Of a stretch of 64,000 nucleotides of DNA, positions 35,426-44,070 are shown one piece after another. The stretch is from an uncultured Myxococcales bacterium. Lineage in GTDB: Bacteria; Myxococcota_A; UBA9042. A program made the position numbers and the translations under genes. Location: NCBI GenBank assembly GCA_903840165.1, contig CAIMEY010000078.1, positions 1-64,000 on the forward strand. Direction: 5' to 3'. The notes under the pieces are model-generated. The model was given only the letters and a program-made list of their open reading frames with translations. It was not told the DNA's origin and did not search any database. The first letter of the stretch is position 1. Each line of letters begins with the position of its first letter.

Positions 35426-36982
35426 TCAAAGCCCGAAAAAGTCCATAATTTTGCCGAGTACTTCGACACTTGTCTCACGCACCCTCTTCTCCTTGGCTTC
35501 CGAAGTCAGGCCTTCCTTGACGGCCTCGAGCTCCACGCGCCGCCGGGTCAGCAACTCGGCGACCTGTTGGGCAAGCTGCGGACGTTGCGTAAGAATCTCG
35601 TGAAACGCCGTCTTGTCCAGGCGATAGCACTCGACATCGGTCACGGCGACAATGGTTGCCGTTCGCGGCGCTCCGGTCAGCAGGCCCATTTCTCCAACGA
35701 AGGTAGGGCCTTTGAGCCTAGACACTTCGCGTTCCAGACCGCTTTCAACCGTGACGCGGACCGACACTTCGCCCGTGACCACGATGTAGAGCCAATGGGC
35801 CAAATTGCCTTGCCGCGTCAGGGTTTCGCCTCGTCCAAAGGGTGCGAACTTGAGCGCCTTGCAAATGTGCTCTTGCTCGGCTTGGCCCAGTTCGCGGAAC
35901 ACGTCGAGCTGCCCGAGCACGTTCAGGCGATGCCCGTCCTCGCGGCTCAGCTCGGCCTCGGTGTGATCGTGCGACGCGTCATGCATAAAGATGTGACGAC
36001 CAGGAAGGGATAGGAATGCGCCCATGCGCTTGAGCGCAAAGAAGATTCGCAGGCGCACCTCGCTGTCGGTCGGGTCGTCCGTCGCAAGGTCGGTCAGCCA
36101 ATAGCGAACCGCGTACTTGCAGCCAGAGTCATTGAAATCAATGAGAAGACAGTTTGGAGGAGGGTCGGCAGCGACCCGGTTGATCGGCGCCAAGCTGATC
36201 GCTTCGACCACGCGTTCGATCACCTCCGAAGGCGACCTGGTCGCGTCGACCGTGAAGTAGATCCAGCGCCGCCACAACGCCGGCTGACCAATGCGCCGGC
36301 CAAGAATGACCACCTGCCCTTTCATCAACATGGAGTTGGGAAAGACCACCGTCTCCCAATTACGCGTTTCTACAGCAGTATAGCGCCAGCGAATCTCCGT
36401 GACCCGGCCCGCGACGTCACCGACCTTGATCCAATCGCCCACGCTCACGGAGTTGTCCAGCTGCAGCGCCAGCCCGCCCATGATGTTGCCCAACGTGTCC
36501 TGGAGCGAGAAGCCGATGACTGCCGTCACAACCGCAGATGTAGCGATAATTCCTGAGAGATTAAAGCCAAGCTTGGTAGCAATGGCAAAGATCGCGATGA
36601 CGTAGGCAAGGCCGGTCGCTAAGTCACGCAGGATGCGGGGCGCAATCAGACGAACCCGCGGTAATAGCACGTCAAACAACAGCTGCCCGCCCATGCCGAT
36701 GGCCGTCATAGCGGCTAGGACCAGCACAGCGAGTCGAACGTCCTCATAGGTCTGCGTGACGGGCTTGCCATGCTGCGCCGCAAAGGCATTCTGTGCGCGC
36801 AAGTACCCGGCAACAGGAACTAAAGCGAGGTGCGCCACGTAGAGCAGCACCGTCGAGCGCGTCCGTCGCTGGGCACGCGCCACCGTCCATTGAGTCAGCG
36901 TCAGGATGAGAAGCAGAGACAACCCAAGGTAAAGACTGCGGTCTGCTTGGGCCTCGGCGAAAACATGGTCAAGCGTATTCAC
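35426..36982 (-). CDS. MscS-type mechanosensitive channel with C-terminal cyclic-nucleotide-binding domain
   Basis: 518 residues. Four hydrophobic helices occupy about 15-180, ending in the pore-lining/MscS signature (SAVVTAVIGFSLQDTLGNIMGGLALQ). The beta-domain follows (VSVGDWIKVGDVAGRVTEIRWRYTAVET, VVFPNSMLM). Residues about 355-480 form a cNMP-binding domain (FAPFGRGETLTRQGNLAHWLYIVVTGEV, GPTFVGEMGLLTGAPRTATIVAV), including the FVGEMGLL...PRTATI phosphate-binding cassette. Such MscS-cNBD channels are known ligand-modulated variants. The start overlaps the stop of the upstream rsmG-spoU gene by ATGA, so they are co-transcribed. Confidence 0.9.
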   Translation of the reverse strand: MNTLDHVFAEAQADRSLYLGLSLLLILTLTQWTVARAQRRTRSTVLLYVAHLALVPVAGYLRAQNAFAAQHGKPVTQTYEDVRLAVLVLAAMTAIGMGGQLLFDVLLPRVRLIAPRILRDLATGLAYVIAIFAIATKLGFNLSGIIATSAVVTAVIGFSLQDTLGNIMGGLALQLDNSVSVGDWIKVGDVAGRVTEIRWRYTAVETRNWETVVFPNSMLMKGQVVILGRRIGQPALWRRWIYFTVDATRSPSEVIERVVEAISLAPINRVAADPPPNCLLIDFNDSGCKYAVRYWLTDLATDDPTDSEVRLRIFFALKRMGAFLSLPGRHIFMHDASHDHTEAELSREDGHRLNVLGQLDVFRELGQAEQEHICKALKFAPFGRGETLTRQGNLAHWLYIVVTGEVSVRVTVESGLEREVSRLKGPTFVGEMGLLTGAPRTATIVAVTDVECYRLDKTAFHEILTQRPQLAQQVAELLTRRRVELEAVKEGLTSEAKEKRVRETSVEVLGKIMDFFGL

Positions 36983-38550
36983 GGCGCAGTCTCCCCCTCT
37001 GCTTGCGGGCCAGTGGCGAAATGATCAGAACTGTTGGGGGAATCTTCAGACGATTCGACGCGCCAACGCAAATACCACTGGTGCAGAACGATGGCCGTTG
37101 CGGTCGCGGCGTTGAGGGATTCGCAGCCTTCCGCCATGGCGATGGCCAAAGAACGTGCGCGCAGGTCCGCGGGCAGACCGCTGCCTTCAGCCCCGGGCAC
37201 CAGCAAGAAATCCTCAGGAAGATCAGCTGTTTGTAGAGGCGTGCCTTCGGCCGAAAGGGTCACGATCGCCTGGGCCATTGGCATTGACGCTGGCAGAGCC
37301 GCCTCAGCAGAATCTGCTTCTGTTTGGAACATTTTCCCAGCAATTGCATGGCCCAGGTCGACCAGATCCGGGCCGCGCAGCAGGGTCAAACGCAAGGCTG
37401 CCGTCCCGCCTGCGCGCAAGGCCTTGGGGTGCCACGGCGAGGCCGAATCACGCAGCAGCACGACACGTTGAACGCCAAAGGCGACCGCGGAACGCAGCAC
37501 GGCGCCAACGTTTTCTGGGTCCTGAAACGGCACGGCTAGGGTACAGCCTTGCAGCGAACCATCCCAAGGCAACGGCTCCTCGACCGCGATCTTGAGCAGC
37601 GGCGACCGGGTCCCGGATACGTCTAGATCGCGAAACAGCTCAGGTTTGAGAACGGTCACAGACAGCGCTTCAGCCGCCTCAGGCGGCAGTGTCTCGGTGC
37701 CCCGTGGCACCAGTAACTCCAAGCAGCGCTGCGGGAAATCGCGCAACGCCTCAGCCACCAACTTGCTCCCCGCCACCAGCACGGCCCCCTGAGCACGCAC
37801 ACCCCGAGGGGTCAGTAAGGCTTTGAATGCCTTGAACGAATCATTGTCTGGGCTGTCAATTGTCCGCGATCGCCGCCGCACCAGTTCGGTCGGGTCGTGC
37901 AGGCGGCGAAAGGTGACCAAGCGCCGCTGGTGGGTCGAAAACGGCAACTGGTACGCCAAGTCATCCTCTAGCTGCCACGCCGAAGGGAAAGCCCGCACAG
38001 CGTCGGCGATTTCTGCATCACAATTCGGGCCTTTCATGAAGATCGCCAGCCCCCCCGGCGGCACAAATGCCCGAACCCGCGCCAGCGTCACCGGCACCAA
38101 CTCCAGAGCCCGCGTGATGACCCCTTGCACCGGACGATCGAAGGTCGAAAACGTCTTTCCACAAAACGTTTCAAGCCCTTGCAGACCGCACGTGGCAATG
38201 GCTTCGTCCTGAAACGCCACGCGCTTGGCCCTACCCTCGCTGCTGATGATGTGTAGGTGAGGCGCCGCGATCTTTAGAGGAATACTCGGAAATCCCGCCC
38301 CAGAACCGATATCTAGCAGGGGAGACGGCAGCTTGGCACCGAGCTTCTTGGCGACCCAAATGCAGTCGACGTAGTGCAAAGTGACCATCGACTCAAAGGC
38401 ATGAATTCGCGTCAGATCGCCGTCTTCATTGCGCTGCCGGAGCAGTTGGTGAAAGGCCCAGAGCTGCTGGTAGCCCAGATCGCTGAGCTCGGCGTGACTG
38501 GCCACGAGCATCTGCCGAAGTCCTTGAGGCGTCGGGTCAAATCGGGACAT
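36979..38550 (-). CDS. RsmG-SpoU fusion RNA methyltransferase
   Basis: 523 residues, about the sum of two enzymes. Residues 1-230 match RsmG (GidB), the 16S rRNA G527 N7-methyltransferase: LLDIGSGAGFPSIPLKIA (SAM site), ISSEGRAKRVAFQ, then ITRALELV. Residues about 270-510 match SpoU 2'-O-methyltransferases with an N-terminal substrate-binding region (GAVLVAGSKLVAEALRD), motif 1 DPENVGAVLRSAVAFGV, motif 2 VPGAEGSGLP and motif 3 IAMAEGCESLNAATATAI. Both catalytic domains look complete. The ATG at 38550 starts the RsmG part directly; an in-frame ATG at 38718 has no ribosome site. It may couple two rRNA modifications. Confidence 0.85.
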   Translation of the reverse strand: MSRFDPTPQGLRQMLVASHAELSDLGYQQLWAFHQLLRQRNEDGDLTRIHAFESMVTLHYVDCIWVAKKLGAKLPSPLLDIGSGAGFPSIPLKIAAPHLHIISSEGRAKRVAFQDEAIATCGLQGLETFCGKTFSTFDRPVQGVITRALELVPVTLARVRAFVPPGGLAIFMKGPNCDAEIADAVRAFPSAWQLEDDLAYQLPFSTHQRRLVTFRRLHDPTELVRRRSRTIDSPDNDSFKAFKALLTPRGVRAQGAVLVAGSKLVAEALRDFPQRCLELLVPRGTETLPPEAAEALSVTVLKPELFRDLDVSGTRSPLLKIAVEEPLPWDGSLQGCTLAVPFQDPENVGAVLRSAVAFGVQRVVLLRDSASPWHPKALRAGGTAALRLTLLRGPDLVDLGHAIAGKMFQTEADSAEAALPASMPMAQAIVTLSAEGTPLQTADLPEDFLLVPGAEGSGLPADLRARSLAIAMAEGCESLNAATATAIVLHQWYLRWRVESSEDSPNSSDHFATGPQAEGETAP

Positions 38551-38666
38551 GGCGAGCGTCCTTGCTGCAGGCGCCGGTCCTGGCGCCGCCAAAGCCTGCC
38601 AGACACGAGCCGCTTCTGGCAAAGCACTTCGGGCAAAGAAAGGCAGGTCCCCAAGCACCGCTGCGC

Positions 38667-38695
38667 TTGCCCTCGCCGCCAGTGCCCCGTACAAT
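38667..38695 (+). promoter_or_regulatory. Candidate promoter of the fdx-cyaY genes
   Basis: TTGCCC and TACAAT with a 17-base spacer, 100 bp before the ferredoxin start, in the divergent gap with the rsmG fusion gene. Confidence 0.45.
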
Positions 38696-38794
38696 GTCCG
38701 ACCAGAACGGTCCGACATCGCCCATGGGTGTCTCGGCCGCGCACGACGACAGCAGATAGCACAAAACTCAGTTTTATTTTCAAGAGGTTAACCG

Positions 38795-39196
38795 ATGGGC
38801 GGCGTCAATCCATACCAGCAACAAGCCCGCGTCTCTGTCGCCGCGCGGCCCTTTTCGATCCTGATCCGCAATAGTGGGCAGAAACTCGAAATCGATCCGG
38901 CGCAATTGCCCTATGGACGTGATGGCTTACCCGGTTCGCTGCTGGACATTTTGCTGCACCATCGCTTGGACGTCGACCATGCTTGCGGCGGCGTCGTTGC
39001 CTGCTCCACGTGCCATCTCGTCGTACACAAAGGTCTTTCCAGCTGCTCGGCCGCCACCGAGGCGGAGGAAGACATGCTCGACACGGCGCCAGGCCTAACC
39101 CCTCAATCGCGTTTGGCTTGCCAGTGCGTGCCGGACGGCAGTACCGACCTGGAAATCGAAATTCCCAGCTGGAATCGCAATCAAGTCCGTGAGTAA
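38795..39196 (+). CDS. fdx: Adrenodoxin-type [2Fe-2S] ferredoxin
   Basis: 133 residues, about 20 longer than E. coli Fdx at the N-terminus. The cluster ligands C64, C70 and C73 (ACGGVVACSTC) plus C109 (SRLACQC) show the C-x5-C-x2-C...C pattern of ISC ferredoxins, with EEDMLD and LTPQSRLACQ also typical. It donates electrons during Fe-S cluster assembly. AAGAGG lies ahead of the ATG. cyaY follows 46 bp downstream. Confidence 0.92.
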   Translation: MGGVNPYQQQARVSVAARPFSILIRNSGQKLEIDPAQLPYGRDGLPGSLLDILLHHRLDVDHACGGVVACSTCHLVVHKGLSSCSAATEAEEDMLDTAPGLTPQSRLACQCVPDGSTDLEIEIPSWNRNQVRE

Positions 39197-39242
39197 CGCG
39201 ACCTAGCTCCAGAGTCCTTTGCGCCAGCATCCCGGAGTACCC

Positions 39243-39608
39243 ATGCCCACCGTTCCCGCCGACCTCGCAGTGCCTCTGACCGATCAGGCGTTTCGCGGCC
39301 ATTGCGAGCGCATCTATGACGCCGTGATCGCACGCCTGGATCGCGAAGATCCGGATGAAATTGAAGGTGAATTCTCGTCGGGCGTCATCAGAATCCGCCT
39401 TCTGGGTCGCCTCACCTTTGTGCTCAATCACCAAGCCCCACTGCGCGAAGTTTGGTACGCCGCTGGGGACCGAGCCTGGCATTTTCGTTTGGATTCCGGG
39501 CAGAAGCGTTGGATCGACCCACGCAACGGTGACGAATTGGCAAGCACGCTCTCGGCGACGATATCCCAGGTGCTGGGGCGCGAAATCTCCTTTGTTTTGC
39601 CGGTTTGA
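39243..39608 (+). CDS. cyaY: Frataxin homologue CyaY
   Basis: 121 residues. The frataxin core is visible: a first helix (FRGHCERIYDAVIARLD), the acidic ridge (REDPDEIEGEF), strands VIRIRLLG, TFVLNHQAPLREVWYA, then AWHFRLDSGQKRWIDPRNGDEL with the conserved Trp, and the last helix. Frataxin regulates cysteine desulfurase and supplies iron in Fe-S assembly. The start at 39243 follows GGAG; an ATG-like start at 39219 would add eight residues. Its pairing with fdx supports the role. Confidence 0.88.
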   Translation: MPTVPADLAVPLTDQAFRGHCERIYDAVIARLDREDPDEIEGEFSSGVIRIRLLGRLTFVLNHQAPLREVWYAAGDRAWHFRLDSGQKRWIDPRNGDELASTLSATISQVLGREISFVLPV

Positions 39609-39615
39609 CGGCCAG

Positions 39616-39645
39616 TTGTCGAACTGCCCTGGGCAGCGCTACCAT
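39616..39645 (+). promoter_or_regulatory. Candidate promoter for a leaderless transcript
   Basis: TTGTCG and TACCAT with an 18-base spacer end only seven bases before the ATG at 39652, and that ATG has no Shine-Dalgarno sequence. Transcription would begin at or next to the start codon. Confidence 0.35.
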
Positions 39646-39651
39646 CGCCCT

Positions 39652-41301
39652 ATGAATGCTTGGCGAAAGGCAATTTTGGTGGTGTTGATGCTGGCGGCGG
39701 CCACACCGGCCCAGGCCTTTCACACCGAAGCCCATAAGATCATTACAGAACGGGCGCTACGGGGCAAGATTCCCATCGGCACGGTGCCCAACCCGTCTGA
39801 AGCCAGTTTGGTCAAGTTCTATCAATGGCTTGGCCGCTCCATGGCCCAAGCCAGCGGCGATCAGCGTCTGGATGGCTACGACCCCGAGCGCTTCACCCAA
39901 CGCTTTCCAAGCCCGCGTTCATTCGACGCTTTTGCGATCCGCGGCCTCCTTGGCTTTAACCAAGAACGCGACCACAGCGTCTTTGGTTTGGAGGACTTCG
40001 ATCGCGGCGTCGTGATCGAGCGCTTTGGCATCGTGATCGACGGCGCGACCAGGCCCGACCTCGACAAGCGCAATCAGGACCGCCTCGCCTACGACGACAA
40101 GCGTAAACCCCTGAATCTTCCGGATGGTACACGCGTCCCCATCGACCCCATGGGCCTCAATTTTGGCACTGTGACGGGTCTGTCCTCGCAAGCCATAGCG
40201 CATTATCAGCTTTCTGCGGAGCACCCTTCCAAGGACGCTTCGGTCCTTGAGAGCGAACCATGGAATTTTGTGGTTGATTTTGGCTTCCCGACCGACAAGG
40301 TCCAGTCCTATGGAGCAGCCATGGCGCAGCTTCACCTGGACATGGCCATCCTGGCCAAGTATTGGGGCTTAGAACAGATGGATTCTACAGGTGAATACCT
40401 GTCGCTTGTGTGGCTCGGTGCCGGTCTTCACTACATCGAGGACTCGGCTTGGCCCCTGCACAACGTGCAAGTAGGCAGTTATGCACTGTTTCGTCGCGCC
40501 AAGCTGACGAACTGGCTGGAACAACTGCGTACGGGCGGCGGGACCTGGGGGACGGTGCGGACCTTTGTTAGCATCGGTCAAGAATTCTTGAGTAATCACC
40601 ATCTCTTGGCTGAGGCTTGGCAGCTTGATCAACTCGAGCGTGCGCGCGACAACAAGCAGCCTCACGCCGCCATGGCCAAAGCGTGGGCCCAAGCGGATCA
40701 GGATGACGCGGAACTCGCGACAGCGCTTGGCGATAAGCTCAAGCCCTACCTCAGTGGTCCATTGACCCAGCAGCCGTGGCAAGATGGTGCTGGCGCGGGC
40801 ACTATTCTTGCGGAAACGTTAGCAAAACTGGGTTCACGGCAAGGCGGTGCCCTCTACGATGCGACGGCGCAGGCGGCCAGTCCCTTGCTGCGGCAGCCGG
40901 GATTTAGCGTCGCGGAAAAGGACGGTCTCAAGCCGGCCCTGTTGGGCGATTCGAAGGACAATAGCGTCCAGGAAGCCCTTGACAAGATGGCTGAAATCGA
41001 CGCCGGTTCTTTGAGGCGCGCCAACATGGCCGCCCGGCTCTACCTACAGGCCTTTGAGCAAGGCAGCCCCGATGCGGCGGCCCGGCGTTTGCGGCGTACC
41101 CGCCTTGACCAGCTGGAACTAGAAGAGAAAAGACGCGCCGACTTTGTGCAGCATCCGCCGGTCGTGACCAAAGGCCCGGCGGGAATAGAGCCCAAGGATC
41201 CTCGCTGGTTGTATGGTGAGATTGGCGCTGGGTTGCTGATGATGACGGCGCTGGGCTGGCTGCTGCGCCGGCGCTTTCGTGCACGGGTCAGGACATCATG
41301 A
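39652..41301 (+). CDS. Membrane-anchored zinc-dependent phospholipase C-like protein
   Basis: 549 residues. A signal peptide (MNAWRKAILVVL..., cleavage after AQA) leads to FHTEAHKIITERAL at the mature N-terminus, and the central LGAGLHYIEDSAWPLHNVQVGS carries the His/Asp pattern of zinc-dependent phospholipase C / S1-P1 nuclease folds (metal ligands H, D, H). The rest is helical with few Cys. A C-terminal helix (about 525-540) followed by RRRFRAR anchors it with a short cytoplasmic tail, so the enzyme faces the periplasm. Substrate unproved. The downstream gene overlaps by ATGA. Confidence 0.6.
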   Translation: MNAWRKAILVVLMLAAATPAQAFHTEAHKIITERALRGKIPIGTVPNPSEASLVKFYQWLGRSMAQASGDQRLDGYDPERFTQRFPSPRSFDAFAIRGLLGFNQERDHSVFGLEDFDRGVVIERFGIVIDGATRPDLDKRNQDRLAYDDKRKPLNLPDGTRVPIDPMGLNFGTVTGLSSQAIAHYQLSAEHPSKDASVLESEPWNFVVDFGFPTDKVQSYGAAMAQLHLDMAILAKYWGLEQMDSTGEYLSLVWLGAGLHYIEDSAWPLHNVQVGSYALFRRAKLTNWLEQLRTGGGTWGTVRTFVSIGQEFLSNHHLLAEAWQLDQLERARDNKQPHAAMAKAWAQADQDDAELATALGDKLKPYLSGPLTQQPWQDGAGAGTILAETLAKLGSRQGGALYDATAQAASPLLRQPGFSVAEKDGLKPALLGDSKDNSVQEALDKMAEIDAGSLRRANMAARLYLQAFEQGSPDAAARRLRRTRLDQLELEEKRRADFVQHPPVVTKGPAGIEPKDPRWLYGEIGAGLLMMTALGWLLRRRFRARVRTS

Positions 41302-42452
41302 AAGTCACTGAATTATTTGCAGAAATGGCGTCTCTAACCCAAGGCTTCTTGCCCACCGACGCGCAGATGCAGCCTTGGCGTCAGCAGATTGCGGAGAACC
41401 TCAGCGATGCGCGCCTGGATGCCGGACTGGCCGAACTCTGGCGCAAGAGTCGGCCGGCGGTGCGCTGTCTGGCCCTCAAGCCAATGCTGCAAGATCTTGA
41501 ACTTCCAAAACAATTGCTCACCGCGTTGTTGGGTAGCGTCCAAGTTCGCGACCCGGAATCGGCCAATGCGGCGCTGGCACTTCTACGCAACCATTCGATT
41601 TCCCTGCCAGATTCTCTGTGGCCTCAGCTCGGTCGCCTTGCCGTCGACCAGCGTCCGCTCCCAGTACCTGACTTGCAAGCTGCTGTTTTCTTAGCGCAAG
41701 CCGGACCATCTGCGGCCCTGCCCACCGTCGTCAACACCGTGCTACGGCCGGGCGCGGATGATGCAGACGATCGACTGATGTGCCTGCAAGCCCTTGGCCG
41801 CTTTCACGATCCGCGCGTGCCGCCCTTGCTTGCCGCCATTGCGCAGACCCAGGTCGCCACTTTGGAAGTCCTGCACGCCGCTGCCACTTGGGTGGCAAGT
41901 GGGGGAGATTCAAAAGCAATCGTCGCCGTCCTTGAGGCTGCAGTTGCCAATGACGACGCCGACGTTTGGGTGCGGTGGTCGGCCCTCGATGGCCTATCCC
42001 GCAGCGATCCGGACGCGGCTTTACCTTGGCTTATCGCCGCCTTGCGTGCGGGTGGCACCGACCTTCCGCCGTGGTACTTGCAGGCCTGCGAACAGCGGAT
42101 TGTAGCGCTCAGGCCGGCACAACCGCCCGAAAAAGGCGTCGCAGGATTGCCTACTTTGCCGCCGTTGCCCGGAACCGACCGGCAGATCCATGCACGCTGT
42201 CCGCGGATCGCCCGCGCTGCCATGGTGCGCTGGCAGGCCAACAAAGGCCTTGATACTCCCCAGGAACGGCAGAGAGCGGCTGTCGAGTGGGCCCTGGTCC
42301 GTCAAGGGCTCCTACTTGGCTCCTTTCTTCCAGAGCCGCCCGAATATCAGCCTGAGTTGCCCGCCCAATGGCGTTTTCTCGCCGATGTCGAGGCCGGCAA
42401 TGCCCGCTCACCTTGGCTGAATTCAGAAGCTAGCTGGCTGGCACATCATTGA
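41298..42452 (+). CDS. HEAT-like repeat protein
   Basis: 384 residues, overlapping the previous gene by four bases. Almost entirely helical with recurrent Leu/Ala helix pairs (SANAALALLRNHSIS, RLMCLQALGRFHDPRVPPLLAAIAQ, VRWSALDGLSRSDPDAALPWLIAALRAGG), the pattern of HEAT/armadillo scaffolds. There is no signal peptide. It may serve as cytoplasmic partner for the coupled membrane enzyme; that is inference from the overlap. Confidence 0.6.
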   Translation: MKVTELFAEMASLTQGFLPTDAQMQPWRQQIAENLSDARLDAGLAELWRKSRPAVRCLALKPMLQDLELPKQLLTALLGSVQVRDPESANAALALLRNHSISLPDSLWPQLGRLAVDQRPLPVPDLQAAVFLAQAGPSAALPTVVNTVLRPGADDADDRLMCLQALGRFHDPRVPPLLAAIAQTQVATLEVLHAAATWVASGGDSKAIVAVLEAAVANDDADVWVRWSALDGLSRSDPDAALPWLIAALRAGGTDLPPWYLQACEQRIVALRPAQPPEKGVAGLPTLPPLPGTDRQIHARCPRIARAAMVRWQANKGLDTPQERQRAAVEWALVRQGLLLGSFLPEPPEYQPELPAQWRFLADVEAGNARSPWLNSEASWLAHH

Positions 42453-42730
42453 ACAGACTAGGTATTCTCAGACACGGAAACGCACCACCTCTAGACTACA
42501 ATTGTGGTGGGGTGAATAGGCTCCAGCGCGCGGCTCCAAAGGCCCGTCGCCCGTGAAATCGCGCCACCTTTGCGCTAGCATCGCCTGGAGAGCGCCCCTA
42601 GCGGACGTCGCAGTGCTGGCAGACTTGCTGGTAGCCCTGAAAAGCAAAACGGATTTGGAAAAATAGCGAAATAAGACAACATTTCGCATAGATAGCACCC
42701 CAAGACGCTCACGATTCGTAGGAGTCCACC

Positions 42731-44026
42731 ATGGAAATGGCACACCCCAAGGCCAAAGAAGCCCCGCACAAGCAGGCTCAGGCAGCTCAGGCCGCCAAGA
42801 TGCCGCAGGGACACGCTTCTGCGTCGCTGCATTTGTCGCTATCCATGTCCCTATCCTTGGGTGAGGACAAGCCCGAACACGCTGCGAAGGCCCACGAATT
42901 GCAAGCTAAACATCCGCAGCACGCCAAGGAGCAGGCCAAGCACGCTTCCGCTCCGGCCCATGCCGGTGGCGCCGCTGCAAAGCATCCGGCCGGGCACGCG
43001 CCTGCGGGTCACGCGCCCGTTCAGGCGGCCCATGGCAAGGCAGATGCGGGCCACAAGAAATCGGCGATGGCTCCGGCCGCCCATGCCCATGTGCCATCGA
43101 TGCTGGCCGTTGGTCTTGCAGGTGCCGAAGTCCGTATGTTGCAACTGCTTTTAATCAAGCATGGCCTGGATGTCGGACCGGTTGATGGCGTCTTTGGGCC
43201 CTTGACGCAGCACGCGGTTCTGCAGTTCCAAATCAAGGTCGGCGTCGAAGTCGACGGTGTCGTCGGGCCCAACACATGGGGCCACCTGCGTGATCATTCT
43301 GGCGCCCATCAGGCGGAAAAAGCCGCGGGCCAACCGCACTTACCCGCCCATGTCAAGGAACAGCAGCACAAGGCGCCTGCGGGGCACCAAGGGGCGCCCA
43401 AAGGCCATGCCGCGGCGGCTGGCAAGTCTCACGCGGCAAACAAGACCACGGCAAATGCCCACGCCCATCACCCCGGCGCAGCCAAGCCCGCGCACCACGG
43501 GGGCCCGGCGCCCGTCAAGCACGCACCGGCGGCTGGACACAAGGCGGCCAAGGGCGGCGCGCGTTCGACCAAGGATCTCGGCAAGGACGCCAAATTACGC
43601 CAGGAAATCCTGCAGATCGCTGGCTCACAGATTGGCACCAAGGAAAAGGGAAACAACGGCGGCGGCGCGGAGAAGTACCAGAAGGCATTCGGCCGTGGCC
43701 ACGAGCCGTGGTGCGCCGACTTTGTCTCCTGGGTCATGTCCAAGAGCGGCAAGCCCACCAACAGTCCGTACTGCCCGACTTTTATCCAAAAGCTCAAGAA
43801 GCAGGGGCAGTGGAAGGGCCACAAGAATCCGCAACCCGGCGATATCGTCTTCTTTGACTGGGACCACAACGGCACGGCCGACCACGTCGGAATCGTCAAG
43901 CATGTCAACGCCGATGGCAGCATCACGACCATCGAAGGCAACACCGGCAACCCCAAGGGCGGCGGCGAAGGCGTGTTCCAGAAGCAGCGTTACCAGATGC
44001 AGATCATCGGCTTTGCCAATCCGTAG
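42731..44026 (+). CDS. CHAP-domain amidase/endopeptidase with peptidoglycan-binding domain and His/Ala-rich linkers
   Basis: 431 residues; GGAG precedes the ATG. Residues 1-115 and about 195-275 are low-complexity Ala/His/Lys/Gly/Pro. Between them lies a PG_binding_1 domain (GAEVRMLQLLLIKHGLDVGPVD, GVFGPLTQHAVLQFQ, VDGVVGPNTW). The last 140 residues form a CHAP domain with catalytic Cys328 (EPWCADFVSW) and His385 (ADHVGIVKHV). It should hydrolyse peptidoglycan. No signal peptide or membrane segment is seen, so export would need a lysis, phage-type or dedicated secretion route. The many His could bind metal. Confidence 0.8.
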   Translation: MEMAHPKAKEAPHKQAQAAQAAKMPQGHASASLHLSLSMSLSLGEDKPEHAAKAHELQAKHPQHAKEQAKHASAPAHAGGAAAKHPAGHAPAGHAPVQAAHGKADAGHKKSAMAPAAHAHVPSMLAVGLAGAEVRMLQLLLIKHGLDVGPVDGVFGPLTQHAVLQFQIKVGVEVDGVVGPNTWGHLRDHSGAHQAEKAAGQPHLPAHVKEQQHKAPAGHQGAPKGHAAAAGKSHAANKTTANAHAHHPGAAKPAHHGGPAPVKHAPAAGHKAAKGGARSTKDLGKDAKLRQEILQIAGSQIGTKEKGNNGGGAEKYQKAFGRGHEPWCADFVSWVMSKSGKPTNSPYCPTFIQKLKKQGQWKGHKNPQPGDIVFFDWDHNGTADHVGIVKHVNADGSITTIEGNTGNPKGGGEGVFQKQRYQMQIIGFANP

Positions 44027-44070
44027 ATGGCAAGAGGGACAGCCGGCAATTGCGATGTAACCTTCTAGGG

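Noticed and set aside
39355..39651. Upstream extension of the phospholipase C-like ORF
   Set aside because: It overlaps cyaY in another frame and lacks the signal peptide that begins at 39652.
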